Shown: positions 7,714 through 15,712, counted from the stretch's first letter. The stretch is DNA of 64,000 nt from Bradyrhizobium sp. C9 (GCF_002532045.1 NZ_NWTG01000004.1:416300-480299); one strand, 5' to 3'. The notes: generated by a model from the letters alone, not told the origin. Program-made: numbers and translations.

Positions 7714-8286
7714 ATGACCCTGTCCAACGATCTCGACAAACTGCGATCGGAAATGCAGGCCGCGGTCAAGCAGCACTGGAAGGCGTTCCTGTTCGAAGGC
7801 ATCCTGCTCGTGACCATCGGCATCGCGGCGATGATCGTGCCGACATTCGCGAGCCTCGCCGTCACCATCTTCCTCGGCTGGATGTTCCTGATCTCAGGCA
7901 TCGGCGGGCTGATCGTGACCTTCTGGGCGCGCAACATGCCGGGTTTCTGGTGGTCGCTGATTTCGGCCGCGCTCGCCGTGCTGGCCGGCATGGTGCTGCT
8001 GGCGCGTCCGATGCAGGGCGTGCTGACGCTGACGATCGTGATCGGCGCCTATTTCGTCGCCGAGGGCGTCACCACCCTCATGTATGCGCTCGAGCACCGC
8101 CGCGAATTGTCGGGACGCTGGTCCTGGCTCTTGATCGCCGGCCTGATGGATGTCGTCGTCGCCTTCTTCATCATCGCGGGCCTGCCGGAGTCGGCAGGCT
8201 GGGCGATCGGCCTCCTGGTCGGCCTCAATCTGATGTTCGGAGGGGCGACGCTGATAGGTATGGCGTTGGCGGCGCGCAACACCTGA
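7714..8286 (+). CDS. HdeD family membrane protein
   Basis: A 190-residue membrane protein with six predicted spans after a short cytoplasmic N-terminus (MTLSNDLDKLRSEM). The repeated pattern of span pairs, including GILLVTIGIAAMIVP and FLGWMFLISGIGGLIVTFW, is that of the DUF308/HdeD family, named for an E. coli acid-resistance membrane protein. The biochemical role is not established. TTGGAGAG precedes the ATG at a good distance. It follows the PrsW-type gene closely on the same strand. Confidence 0.85.
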   Translation: MTLSNDLDKLRSEMQAAVKQHWKAFLFEGILLVTIGIAAMIVPTFASLAVTIFLGWMFLISGIGGLIVTFWARNMPGFWWSLISAALAVLAGMVLLARPMQGVLTLTIVIGAYFVAEGVTTLMYALEHRRELSGRWSWLLIAGLMDVVVAFFIIAGLPESAGWAIGLLVGLNLMFGGATLIGMALAARNT

Positions 8287-8317
8287 CGGCCAACTGGCTG
8301 CCCCCGCGGTTTTGGGG

Positions 8318-8346
8318 GTGACAGGCCGACATCCGTGGGCTATAGA
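8318..8346 (+). promoter_or_regulatory. promoter of the aroG leader
   Basis: GTGACA (8318-8323) resembles the -35 consensus at 5 of 6 positions; TATAGA (8341-8346) follows after exactly 17 bases as a -10 element. The predicted start is at about 8353-8354, which is the first base of the leader-peptide ATG, so the leader mRNA would be leaderless or nearly so. Confidence 0.65.
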
Positions 8347-8353
8347 GCCGCCC

Positions 8354-8434
8354 ATGATCACCGTCGCCACCAGCTATTTTTGGTACTTTAGCTACGACAG
8401 CTCGCTGGCGGCAGGAGGATCGCGCTCAATCTGA
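8354..8434 (+). CDS. aromatic-amino-acid leader peptide of aroG
   Basis: A 26-codon reading frame starts MITVAT and then reads SYFWYFSY: six aromatic codons (Tyr, Phe, Trp, Tyr, Phe, Tyr) within seven at 8375-8395. Such a density next to a gene for the first step of aromatic amino acid synthesis is the hallmark of a translational attenuator, in which the ribosome stalls when charged aromatic tRNAs are scarce. There is no Shine-Dalgarno sequence, in line with a start of transcription at the ATG itself. The peptide is presumably only a sensor. Confidence 0.85.
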   Translation: MITVATSYFWYFSYDSSLAAGGSRSI

Positions 8435-8484
8435 AGAATTGCAGCAAACGTCCAAAACAAGCCGCCAGACCTGGCGGCTTTTTT
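8366..8484 (+). promoter_or_regulatory. transcription attenuator controlling aroG
   Basis: Four segments fit the classical model. Segment 1, GCCACCAGC (8366-8374), lies in the leader peptide just before the aromatic codons. Segment 2, GCTGGCGGC (8404-8412), pairs with segment 1 at 8 of 9 positions. Segment 3, GCCGCCAG (8461-8468), pairs perfectly with CTGGCGGC of segment 2 (antiterminator) or with segment 4, CTGGCGGC (8471-8478), giving the terminator. Segments 2 and 4 are identical over eight bases. Stalling at 8375-8395 would cover segment 1 and favour the antiterminator. The folding is inferred by eye. Confidence 0.8.
8459..8484 (+). terminator. attenuator terminator hairpin
   Basis: AAGCCGCCA (8459-8467) pairs with TGGCGGCTT (8472-8480) around a GACC loop, and the run T8479-T8484 follows. 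It ends 36 bases before the aroG start codon, so it can only act as a conditional terminator for that gene. Confidence 0.85.
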
Positions 8485-8519
8485 GTGCCGGCAGGTCTCG
8501 AAATCCAAAGGAGCCAGCC

Positions 8520-9605
8520 GTGTTGAGTACGACAGACGATCTTCGCATCAAGGAACTGAAAGAGCTGAGTACGCCCGAAGAGGTGATGCGGGAGGTCCCG
8601 CGCACCCTGACGGCGACCCGCGTGGTGATGGGTGCGCGCAACGCCATCCACGCGATCCTCAACGGCACCGATGACCGCCTGCTGGTCGTCGTCGGCCCCT
8701 GCTCCATCCACGATCCCGCGGCGGCCGTCGATTACGCCGAGCGTCTCGCCGGCCTGCGCGAACAGCTCGCCGACCGCCTCGAGATCGTGATGCGGGTCTA
8801 TTTCGAGAAGCCGCGCACCACCGTCGGCTGGAAAGGGCTGATCAACGATCCCGATCTCGACGGCAGCTTCGACATCAACAAGGGCCTGCGGCTTGCGCGC
8901 AACGTGCTCTCGGCCGTGAACAATCTCGGCCTGCCGGCCGGCACCGAATTCCTCGACATGACGACGCCGCAATACATCGCCGACCTGGTCTCCTGGGCCG
9001 CGATCGGGGCACGCACCACCGAGAGCCAGATCCATCGCGAGCTGGCGTCCGGCCTGTCGTGCCCGGTCGGCTTCAAGAACAGCACCGATGGTGGCGTGCG
9101 GATCGCGGCCGACGCAGTGAAATCGGCGTCGCACCCGCATCATTTCATGGCGGTCACCAAGGGCGGCCGTTCGGCGATCGCCGCGACCAGCGGCAACGAG
9201 GACTGCCACGTCATCCTGCGCGGCGGGCGGGTGCCGAACTATGATGCAGCGAGCGTCGAAGCGGCTGCCGCCGAGCTCGGCCACGCCGGTGTCGCGCCGC
9301 GGCTGATGATCGACACCAGCCACGCCAACAGCAGCAAGAAGCCGGAGAACCAGCCGGCAGTTGCGGCCGACATCGCACAGCAGGTCGCAAGCGGCGAACA
9401 GCGCGTCATCGGCGTGATGATCGAGAGCAACCTTGTCGCCGGACGTCAGGACGTCGTGCCGGGCAAGCCGCTGACCTACGGCCAGAGCATCACGGACGGC
9501 TGCATCGACCTCGCGACGACGGCTGACGTGTTGCAGCAGCTGGCCGATGCCGTCGAGGCGAGGCGCAGCGTGCGGCGCGATGGCCTGCAGGAGCGTTCGG
9601 CCTGA
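8520..9605 (+). CDS. aroG: 3-deoxy-7-phosphoheptulonate (DAHP) synthase, class I
   Basis: A 361-residue class I DAHP synthase (AroF/G/H type) that condenses phosphoenolpyruvate with erythrose 4-phosphate, the first step of the shikimate pathway. Conserved segments include VVGPCSIHD near residue 65, RVYFEKPRTTVGWKG, GTEFLDMTTPQY, IGARTTESQIHRELASG, GFKNSTDGG and DTSHANSSKKP, which carry the substrate and metal ligands. Length is close to the roughly 350 of the E. coli enzymes. The GTG at 8520 is chosen because AAAGGAG ends 6 bases upstream; TTG 8523 is also possible. Expression is probably set by the attenuator directly upstream, responding to all three aromatic amino acids. Confidence 0.93.
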   Translation: MLSTTDDLRIKELKELSTPEEVMREVPRTLTATRVVMGARNAIHAILNGTDDRLLVVVGPCSIHDPAAAVDYAERLAGLREQLADRLEIVMRVYFEKPRTTVGWKGLINDPDLDGSFDINKGLRLARNVLSAVNNLGLPAGTEFLDMTTPQYIADLVSWAAIGARTTESQIHRELASGLSCPVGFKNSTDGGVRIAADAVKSASHPHHFMAVTKGGRSAIAATSGNEDCHVILRGGRVPNYDAASVEAAAAELGHAGVAPRLMIDTSHANSSKKPENQPAVAADIAQQVASGEQRVIGVMIESNLVAGRQDVVPGKPLTYGQSITDGCIDLATTADVLQQLADAVEARRSVRRDGLQERSA

Positions 9606-9671
9606 CACGGCCGGACGGATCGAGCGTTGCCGGCGGGGCCGATATCGCGCTCCGCCGGTCTCGTCCGCAGG

Positions 9672-9932
9672 CTAGCAGCCGCGGCAGATGCTCTTGATCT
9701 TCTTGTCGAGCGCCGCGTCTTCCTTGTTGGCCTGACTGTTCGGATCGCTGATACTCTTCTCGTTGGCAACGTCGCCGCGGCGTGGCTGACGATGTCCGAC
9801 CGGCGCCTCCGGCAGCGGCGCGTTCTTCTGCATGGAGGACGATCCGCCCTGTTGCTGCGCCCATGCCTGGGACGTTCCAACCTGGGGCGCTCCAACCATC
9901 ATCAGAGCCATCAACAAAACAGTCTTCCGCAT
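9672..9932 (-). CDS. small exported hypothetical protein
   Basis: An 86-residue protein starting MRKTVLLMALMMVGAP with a signal peptide ending near QAWA. The mature part is polar and Gln/Ser-rich (QQQGGSSSMQ), then KKIKSICRGC at the C-terminus with two cysteines. A CGGAGA sequence upstream supports the ATG. It lies downstream of the small membrane protein gene at 9955, 22 bases apart, on the same strand. No domain is recognised; a periplasmic location is the most that can be said. Confidence 0.65.
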   Translation of the reverse strand: MRKTVLLMALMMVGAPQVGTSQAWAQQQGGSSSMQKNAPLPEAPVGHRQPRRGDVANEKSISDPNSQANKEDAALDKKIKSICRGC

Positions 9933-9954
9933 CTCGCGTCTCCGCTTCTCAACC

Positions 9955-10110
9955 CTATTGCGCCCGTTCCGGGACCGCGACGGTAGCACAGTTGCGTCGT
10001 CCCTGCGCTGCGCAATCCTGGACCTTCCGTATATCGGCCATGGTGCCAAGGAGCCAGATTCCCACGGCGACCAGCACCACAAAGAAGCCGAACATCACAG
10101 CATTTTCCAT
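9955..10110 (-). CDS. small single-span membrane protein
   Basis: A 51-residue protein starting MENAVMFGFFVVLVAVGIWLL, one membrane span, followed by a basic cytoplasmic or periplasmic tail with two cysteines (VQDCAAQGRRNCA). An in-frame ATG at 10167 would add 19 polar residues and lies 8 bases after the epmB stop; the shorter form is preferred because the span then sits at the N-terminus, but neither start has a strong ribosome binding site. It follows epmB on the same strand and may be translated from the same message. Function unknown. Confidence 0.55.
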   Translation of the reverse strand: MENAVMFGFFVVLVAVGIWLLGTMADIRKVQDCAAQGRRNCATVAVPERAQ

Positions 10111-10174
10111 GCCGCGGCTGCCCTCGACGTCGGGCGGCTCCTGCCGTCCGTCCCCGGCCCCGCCCATCGCAGGC

Positions 10175-11266
10175 TCACGGTTGCGGCGGGTAAAGATGAA
10201 CGTCACCGCAATAATCGACGATACGGTACTGCCGTTCCGGCGAATCTTCACTTTCGCGGGAAGCCGGCTGCGACAAATAGGTCGGGCCGATCGGCGCCTT
10301 GCCGTAGCCACCGGGAATGTCGAGCACGTAATCCGGCTGGCACAGTCCGGAGACGCGCCCGCGCAACGCCCGCATCAATTCCTGCCCGGCTTCGATCGTG
10401 GTGCGCAAATGCGCGGTGCCGGGCGCAAGGTCGCCATGATGCAGATAATAGGGCTTGATCCGGCACTCGACGAAGGCGCGCATCAGCGCCGCGAGCGTCG
10501 CGGCATCGTCGTTGACGCCACGCAGCAGGACCGACTGGCTGACCAATGGGATGCCGGCATCGGCAAGGCGTGCACAGGCGGCGCGGGCATTGGCCCCCAG
10601 CTCGCGAGGATGGTTGGCGTGGATGGCGATCCAGGTCGTCGCCCCTTCGACCCGCAGCGCCGCGATCATGTCCGGATTGATGCGTTCGGGATCGGCGATC
10701 GGGACACGGCTGTGCAGGCGGATGATCTTCACGTGATCGATGGCGGCGAGATCGGCCATGATCTCCGACAGCCGGCGCGACGACAGCATCAGGGGATCGC
10801 CGCCGGTCAGGATGACTTCCCAGACTTCTTGATGGGCACGGATGTACTCCAGCCCGGCGCGGTAGGCATCGTCGGACAAGGCCGAGGCCTTGCCGGGCCC
10901 GACCATTTCGCGCCGGAAACAGAACCGGCAATAGACCGCGCAGACATGGACGAGCTTGAACAACACCCGGTCCGGATAGCGATGCACGATCCCGGCGACC
11001 GGCGAATGCGCATCGTCGCCGATCGGATCGGCGTTCTCACCCGGCTGCTCCACGAGCTCGTCAGCGCTCGGGATGAACTGCCGCGCGATCGGGTCGTTGG
11101 CGTCGGCCGGATCGATCAGCGCCACGAGCTCCGGTGTCACCGCGACTGCATAGCGCGCGGCCACCTGTTCGAGCTCGGCGAGTGCTGCGACAGGCACGAG
11201 GCCGGCATCGGCCAGCTCGCGCGGCTGACGCAGCGTTGCCGCCAGTTTCGGATCGATCCTGTTCAT
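10175..11266 (-). CDS. epmB: EF-P beta-lysylation protein EpmB (KamA family radical SAM)
   Basis: A 363-residue radical SAM enzyme of the lysine 2,3-aminomutase (KamA) family. The iron-sulfur motif CxxxCxxC is Cys109, Cys113 and Cys116 in VCAVYCRFC. TGGDPLMLS and the C-terminal DIPGGYGKAPIG (with the PLP-binding Lys) also match. In E. coli EpmB converts (S)-alpha-lysine to (R)-beta-lysine, which EpmA attaches to elongation factor P. Its stop-proximal neighbour order and the ATGA overlap with epmA (11263-11266), together with the divergent efp, make this assignment much firmer than for a lone KamA homologue. Confidence 0.92.
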   Translation of the reverse strand: MNRIDPKLAATLRQPRELADAGLVPVAALAELEQVAARYAVAVTPELVALIDPADANDPIARQFIPSADELVEQPGENADPIGDDAHSPVAGIVHRYPDRVLFKLVHVCAVYCRFCFRREMVGPGKASALSDDAYRAGLEYIRAHQEVWEVILTGGDPLMLSSRRLSEIMADLAAIDHVKIIRLHSRVPIADPERINPDMIAALRVEGATTWIAIHANHPRELGANARAACARLADAGIPLVSQSVLLRGVNDDAATLAALMRAFVECRIKPYYLHHGDLAPGTAHLRTTIEAGQELMRALRGRVSGLCQPDYVLDIPGGYGKAPIGPTYLSQPASRESEDSPERQYRIVDYCGDVHLYPPQP

Positions 11267-12315
11267 GTCTCTCCTGCAGGCGGTGTCCAGACCACCTGGT
11301 CAATTCGGGGCGCGCCGCTCGCCAGCATTACCAGCCGGTCGAAGCCCAGTGCGACGCCGCTCGCCTCGGGCATCTGGCCGACGGCGGCAAGGAAATCGTC
11401 GTCGAGCGGATAGCGCTCGCCGTAGCGGCGGGCCTTCTCGTCCATCGCTGCGGTGAAACGATGGCGCTGCTCGGCCGCATCGGTCAACTCGCCAAAGCCG
11501 TTGGCGAGCTCGACACCGCAGGCATAGACCTCGAAGCGCTCGGCGACGCGAGGCTCGCCTGCCTTGGTGCGCGCCAGCGCGGCCTCGGGCGACGGGTATT
11601 CGAACAGTACCGTCAGGCGGCCCTGTCCGAGATTGGGCTCGACGTGCTCGACAAGCACCTTGCTGAAGATGTCCGACCAGGTGTCGTCATCGGCGATCCG
11701 CACCCGCTCGCGCGCGGCTGACGCCAGCGCCCCGCGATCGCCCTCGCCGCCCGAGATCGTGGCCAGCAGGTCGATGCCGGCGAAGCGCTCGAAACCTGCG
11801 GCCACCGTCAGCAACTCCGGCTCGGCAAACGGATCGGCCATCCTGCCGCGGAATGAAAACCGTCCGATCCCGGTCGCCTGCGCGGCGTGGGCGATCACGA
11901 CAATGGTGTCGGCCATGATGGCGTCGTAACCGGCATTGGCGCGGTACCATTCCAGCATGGTGAATTCGGGCAAATGCAGGTCGCCGCGCTCGCGATCGCG
12001 GAACACCCGCGCGAACTCGTAGATCTTGGGCTCGCCGGCCGCGAGCAGCTTCTTGCAGGCGAACTCGGGCGAGGTGCGCAGATAGCGTGGCGCCAGTTCG
12101 CCATCGGCCCGCCTGAGTTCGGTACGCGGGGCGTGCAGATGCGTCTCATTGCCCGGCGAGATCTGCAGGATGGCGGTCTCGACCTCGGCAAAACCCTGTT
12201 CCTCGAACCAGGCCCGCAGCGCCCGCGTGATCGCGGTCCGCGCCTGCAGGAAGGGCCTGCGGTCGGCGTAGCGCGACGGCGTCCACCAGGGCGATGGCTG
12301 GTCATGGGCGGTCAT
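11263..12315 (-). CDS. epmA: EF-P--(R)-beta-lysine ligase EpmA (GenX/PoxA)
   Basis: A 350-residue paralogue of class II lysyl-tRNA synthetase that lacks the tRNA anticodon-binding domain, as EpmA does. Class II motif 2 is seen at about 101-124 (FARVFRDRER...HLPEFTMLEW) and motif 3 near the end (GVALGFDRLVML). It activates beta-lysine with ATP and transfers it to a lysine of EF-P. The ATG at 12315 is chosen over an in-frame TTG at 12330. It overlaps epmB by four bases and is divergent from efp, so modifying enzymes and target are side by side. It is about 25 residues longer than E. coli EpmA. Confidence 0.92.
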   Translation of the reverse strand: MTAHDQPSPWWTPSRYADRRPFLQARTAITRALRAWFEEQGFAEVETAILQISPGNETHLHAPRTELRRADGELAPRYLRTSPEFACKKLLAAGEPKIYEFARVFRDRERGDLHLPEFTMLEWYRANAGYDAIMADTIVVIAHAAQATGIGRFSFRGRMADPFAEPELLTVAAGFERFAGIDLLATISGGEGDRGALASAARERVRIADDDTWSDIFSKVLVEHVEPNLGQGRLTVLFEYPSPEAALARTKAGEPRVAERFEVYACGVELANGFGELTDAAEQRHRFTAAMDEKARRYGERYPLDDDFLAAVGQMPEASGVALGFDRLVMLASGAPRIDQVVWTPPAGET

Positions 12316-12678
12316 CGGCCGGGCGCCCAAGTGGCTACGGATTCAACATCAACAAGCCATTGCCCCGATTGAAGAGCCAGGCGCAAATCCTTGATTCCAT
12401 ACGAATACATGGTCGACACGGCCTTGGTCGCAGCGGAACGCAGCGACGAGTGTCCCTTCTTGTCGAAAGAAGCCGGCATTGTCCATGTGCAGCCTCGGCT
12501 GAACCTGGGCAAGCGGCCCGAATTCGGGCGGCGGGAACGGTCGGCAAACCGCCGAATTCGGCCGCAAAAGACTGGCATCTCAGGGACAAATCAGTATGTT
12601 GCAGCCCGAAATCGCCGCCACGGCCGAGGGGCTGCCGGTCCGGTTTGCGCCCCCGTTCTCAAATTCAGGAAAACACCT
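12316..12678. other. divergent promoter region between epmA and efp
   Basis: The 363 bases between the divergent epmA and efp genes hold no independent gene. The efp reading frame stays open upstream to 12391, but that part lacks EF-P homology and is treated as untranslated. Promoters for both directions must lie here; none was assigned with confidence. Confidence 0.5.
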
Positions 12679-13245
12679 TTGAAAGTCATCGCCAGTTCCA
12701 TCCGCAAGGGCAACATCATCGAGCAGGATGGCAAGCTCTATGTGGTCCTCTCCGCCGAAAACATTCATCCCGGCAAGGGCACCCCCGTCAGCCAGATCGA
12801 AATGCGCCGCATCGGCGACGGCGTGAAGGTGTCGGAGCGCTACAAGACCACCGACCAGGTCGAGAAGGCCACCGTCGAGGACCACAACTACAACTACCTC
12901 TACGAGGACGCCGACGGCTTCCACTTCATGAACAACGACAACTACGACCAGGTCCAGGTCTCCAAGGAGATCGTCGGTTCGTCGGCGCCGTATTTGCAGG
13001 AGAACATGACCGTGAAGCTGTCGATGCACGACGGCAATCCGGTCGCGATCCAGTTGCCCCAGCGCGTGACGCTGGAAGTGGTGGAGACCGAGCCCGTCAC
13101 CAAGGGTCAGACCGCCTCCTCGTCGTACAAGCCGGCGATGCTGTCCAACGGCATCCGCACCGGCGTGCCGCCGCACGTGTCCACCGGTACGCGCATCGTC
13201 GTGATGACCGAGGATGGTTCCTACGTCGAACGCGCCAAGGATTGA
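12679..13245 (+). CDS. efp: translation elongation factor P
   Basis: A 188-residue EF-P with the usual three beta-barrel domains: KOW-like N-terminal domain (about 1-65), OB domain (about 67-127) and C-terminal domain (about 130-185). EF-P enters stalled ribosomes at polyproline stretches and promotes peptide bond formation. The modified loop is HPGKGTP with Lys33 as the beta-lysylation site, in agreement with the EpmA/EpmB genes alongside. The start is a TTG at 12679, giving (M)[11 protein letters not shown], which matches the family's N-terminus; TTCAGGA lies 8 bases upstream. The rare start may limit translation. Confidence 0.95.
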   Translation: MKVIASSIRKGNIIEQDGKLYVVLSAENIHPGKGTPVSQIEMRRIGDGVKVSERYKTTDQVEKATVEDHNYNYLYEDADGFHFMNNDNYDQVQVSKEIVGSSAPYLQENMTVKLSMHDGNPVAIQLPQRVTLEVVETEPVTKGQTASSSYKPAMLSNGIRTGVPPHVSTGTRIVVMTEDGSYVERAKD

Positions 13246-13266
13246 GCGGAAGGATTGAGGGGCCCG

Positions 13267-13292
13267 GCGCGGTGACATGATCATCACCGCGC
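13267..13292 (+). terminator. hairpin after efp, weak terminator
   Basis: GCGCGGTGA (13267-13275) pairs perfectly with TCACCGCGC (13284-13292) around an 8-base loop, 21 bases after the efp stop. The following sequence is only moderately T-rich. Confidence 0.45.
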
Positions 13293-13316
13293 ATCAGGTT
13301 GTTGTTCAGCCTCAAA

Positions 13317-13349
13317 TTTTCCGGAAAACTGCTACACACTTTTCCGGAA
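13317..13349 (+). repeat. paired TTTTCCGGAA palindrome
   Basis: TTTTCCGGAAAA (13317-13328) is a perfect 12-bp palindrome, and TTTTCCGGAA recurs at 13340-13349, with GCTACACAC between. The pair lies just upstream of the M23 peptidase gene. It may be an intergenic repeat fragment or a two-site operator. Confidence 0.45.
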
Positions 13350-13392
13350 CTTGCTCTAATCTCTCGCGATCAGACATGACCCGGGGAGTGCA

Positions 13393-14979
13393 GTGAACAG
13401 GACGGTCGTCAGCTTCATCAGTTGCTGGCTGGCAGCCCTGCTCTTGCCTCCTCCCGGCGCTTATGCCGACGAATTCCGGACGCCTTCGATCTCGGCTATG
13501 CGGGTCGAATGGCGCTCCGTGCTCGACCAGCTCCGGCAAGAGATCACCTCCCGCCCGGACATCGCCTCCAGCTTCACATTCGCCGGACAACGCCGCGTCC
13601 CGGCCACCGATCCGCGGTCGACGCCCGCGCTGGTGCAGCTGAACGCTGTGACGTCGCAGCTCTTCCCCGGCATTGCGCAGAGCCCGATTCCGGTGCTGCT
13701 GCCTTTCGACCCCGCAAGCTACCTCGACGCCCGACAGAACGGCGCACCGGACAACGTGCCGATTGCGCGCTACCAGGCCGACTTCCGCGCGGCTGACGTC
13801 TTCCACGCCGGCGCGGCCGGCTATGACGCGGTGTTCTCGCTCGACCCGGGCGTCGGCGACGGCATGCCGCAGCGGACCTTTGCCAAGCCGGTCGAGGTGC
13901 AGATCTCGGGCTCGATCCTGGTCTACGACCTCGCCGACCGGCTCGGCGGCAAGGGCGAGCCGGTCAAGACGCTGGCCGCGCAGTTTCCGGACCTGCGCCG
14001 CTTCATCCGCGAAGGCTATGTGCGCTACGCCTTCACCCGCTTCGGGATTCCCTATGTCGTCTCGATCCAGTGCCTCGACAGCGCGCCGCGGCCGAAGCGG
14101 CTGGCCTGCCGCGAGGCCACTCCGGTGGCGGAGCGCTTCCTGAAGGCGTTGCACATCGCCGGCGGGCAACCGTCGCGGCCGCGCAGGGACATCGCCTCCG
14201 GCATCGCCGAGCGGCCGATGGTTCAATCAGCTGACTTTACCTACCGCCCGAGCGGCGACATCGTCGCGGGCAGCGGCGGCCGCAGGCAGCAGGGTGGTCA
14301 CGCCGATTTCACCGCCTATTCGCAGATCCGCTTTCCGCTCGACAAGGCGCCGGCCTTCGCGCACTCGCAATCCTTCGCCCGGCGCAAGGCAGGCGCGACG
14401 GTCGACGAGTATCCCTGGCAGGACAATTTCTGCGAGGCGCGCAGCTTTGAGGTCGGCCAATGCGCCAGCGGCTACGGCCATCAGGGCCAGGATATCAGGC
14501 CGGGCGCGTGTCCGGCCGACAGCAAGGACGGTTGCGATCCCAGGCAGCAGGCGGTCGTCGCGGTGCGCGACAGTGTCGTGATCCGCTCGGCGCAGCAGCA
14601 GGCCGCGACATTGCAGGTCAACACAAGCACCGAGCATGTCCGCTTCCGCTACATGCACATGAACCCGTCAGTGATGGACGCCGACGGCCTGCTCAATGGA
14701 CGCCGCCTCAGCGAGGGCGAGAAGATCGGCGTGGTCTCGAACTATCTCGACCATCCCAACGGCACGTCACGGCATCTGCATTTCGACGTGCAGGTGTTCA
14801 CGCGCGACGGCTGGCTCTGGGTCAATCCCTACACCACGCTGGTGTCGGCCTATGAACGGCTGATCCGCGGCCGCGGCCACGAGATCGGACCGGAGCCTGG
14901 ACCTGCGGCCGCGGTGGCGCACGCCCTGCCCGATGACGTCGTGCATCGCATCGACACCCAGGAAGGCGGCGGCAATTAG
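13393..14979 (+). CDS. exported M23 family metallopeptidase
   Basis: A 528-residue protein with a signal peptide (core CWLAALLLPPP, cut near AYA-DEF). The C-terminal part (roughly 365-490) is an M23/LytM-like domain: GHQGQDIRPG supplies the first His and Asp, YMHMN the HxH-like segment and RHLHFDVQ the last His. Such enzymes cleave glycyl or stem-peptide bonds in peptidoglycan, in the periplasm. The N-terminal 330 residues are not a known domain to me and may position or inhibit the enzyme. Two CxxxxxxC stretches near the catalytic region suggest disulfides. GGGGAG precedes the GTG start. Confidence 0.85.
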   Translation: MNRTVVSFISCWLAALLLPPPGAYADEFRTPSISAMRVEWRSVLDQLRQEITSRPDIASSFTFAGQRRVPATDPRSTPALVQLNAVTSQLFPGIAQSPIPVLLPFDPASYLDARQNGAPDNVPIARYQADFRAADVFHAGAAGYDAVFSLDPGVGDGMPQRTFAKPVEVQISGSILVYDLADRLGGKGEPVKTLAAQFPDLRRFIREGYVRYAFTRFGIPYVVSIQCLDSAPRPKRLACREATPVAERFLKALHIAGGQPSRPRRDIASGIAERPMVQSADFTYRPSGDIVAGSGGRRQQGGHADFTAYSQIRFPLDKAPAFAHSQSFARRKAGATVDEYPWQDNFCEARSFEVGQCASGYGHQGQDIRPGACPADSKDGCDPRQQAVVAVRDSVVIRSAQQQAATLQVNTSTEHVRFRYMHMNPSVMDADGLLNGRRLSEGEKIGVVSNYLDHPNGTSRHLHFDVQVFTRDGWLWVNPYTTLVSAYERLIRGRGHEIGPEPGPAAAVAHALPDDVVHRIDTQEGGGN

Positions 14980-15045
14980 CGCGTGGTCGAGCGAAGCCTG
15001 TCCCGCACTTGATGCGGGATGGACACCGGTTCGGGGCGCACTGCC
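14980..15045 (+). repeat. degenerate intergenic repeat, copy D
   Basis: GTCGAGCGAAGC and GGACACCGGTTCG match the start and middle of the repeat at 5071, but are separated by an inserted small stem (TCCCGCACTTGATGCGGGA) and lack the later half. Confidence 0.5.
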
Positions 15046-15514
15046 AAAATATCGAAAACAACCCCATGCACAGTAGCCGGCGGCCGCCGTCACCCAACAC
15101 GACGACTTGACACGTCGGGCAACTCAGCGGCATCATTCCATTATTCCGAAATCGTGCAACCGCCGCTCGCGTTGGAGGCCATCGGCTCCGTCGACTCCGC
15201 TTTCCGGAACGTCCGTTCCGGTGGGGCACACGGCTTGCAGAACGCCGGCGGCGCAATCATGGACGATGGCCCCCAATATTATCCCACGCCCCTCTCCGTC
15301 GGCGGCCGCAAAGCGCCGACGAAGGAACTCGCGCGTGCCAGAGCGGTCACGACGATCCTCGCACCGCATTCGACCGAGAGGCGCGCTGCCATGCCGTCAA
15401 TGCCGGCCACACGCGGCTGGAGATCAAGTGCTCGCGCCGCAAGACGCCGCGCACGAAAGAGGCACGTGCCAAAGTTCACCGATACCGGCCGAGACCTGGT
15501 CGCGTGAAATGAAA

Positions 15515-15540
15515 AGGGGCCGTGCCGCGAGACGGCCCCT
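15515..15540 (-). terminator. hairpin with minus-strand T tract
   Basis: AGGGGCCGT (15515-15523) and ACGGCCCCT (15532-15540) form a perfect 9-bp stem with an 8-base loop. Read on the minus strand it is followed by TTTCATTT. No minus-strand gene upstream was recognised. Confidence 0.4.
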
Positions 15541-15682
15541 CAACCGGAACCTGAAAATTGCTTCGGGATGAAATCTTGCCCCGGTCGTCAGGACAATTAG
15601 CGCCAAATGCGGCCGAGATGGATTTCGTGGAATCCCGGTGACGAGATGGCGCCCAAAGAAACGGCCCCAGCACCTTTGGGGG

Positions 15683-15712
15683 CGGCAGCTCACATGCTGT
15701 CGCATTTTTTTT
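15683..15712 (+). terminator. intrinsic terminator just before the hsp20 promoter
   Basis: CGGCAGC (15683-15689) pairs with GCTGTCG (15696-15702), one G-U pair, followed by CA and eight T residues (15705-15712). It ends 11 bases before the heat-shock gene's -35 element, so it insulates that promoter or ends an unknown short transcript. Confidence 0.65.

Noticed and set aside
8301..8318. CCCCC/GGGGG hairpin after the HdeD-like gene
   Set aside because: Short stem without a T tract and overlapping the promoter of the aroG leader, so not called as a terminator.
12391..12678. In-frame N-terminal extension of EF-P by 96 residues
   Set aside because: It contains no EF-P homology, the family starts at [11 protein letters not shown], and a ribosome site precedes the TTG at 12679.
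15019..15507. Possible 162-residue plus-strand protein
   Set aside because: No ribosome binding site, composition close to random GC-rich sequence, and no conserved-looking segments. Left as intergenic.
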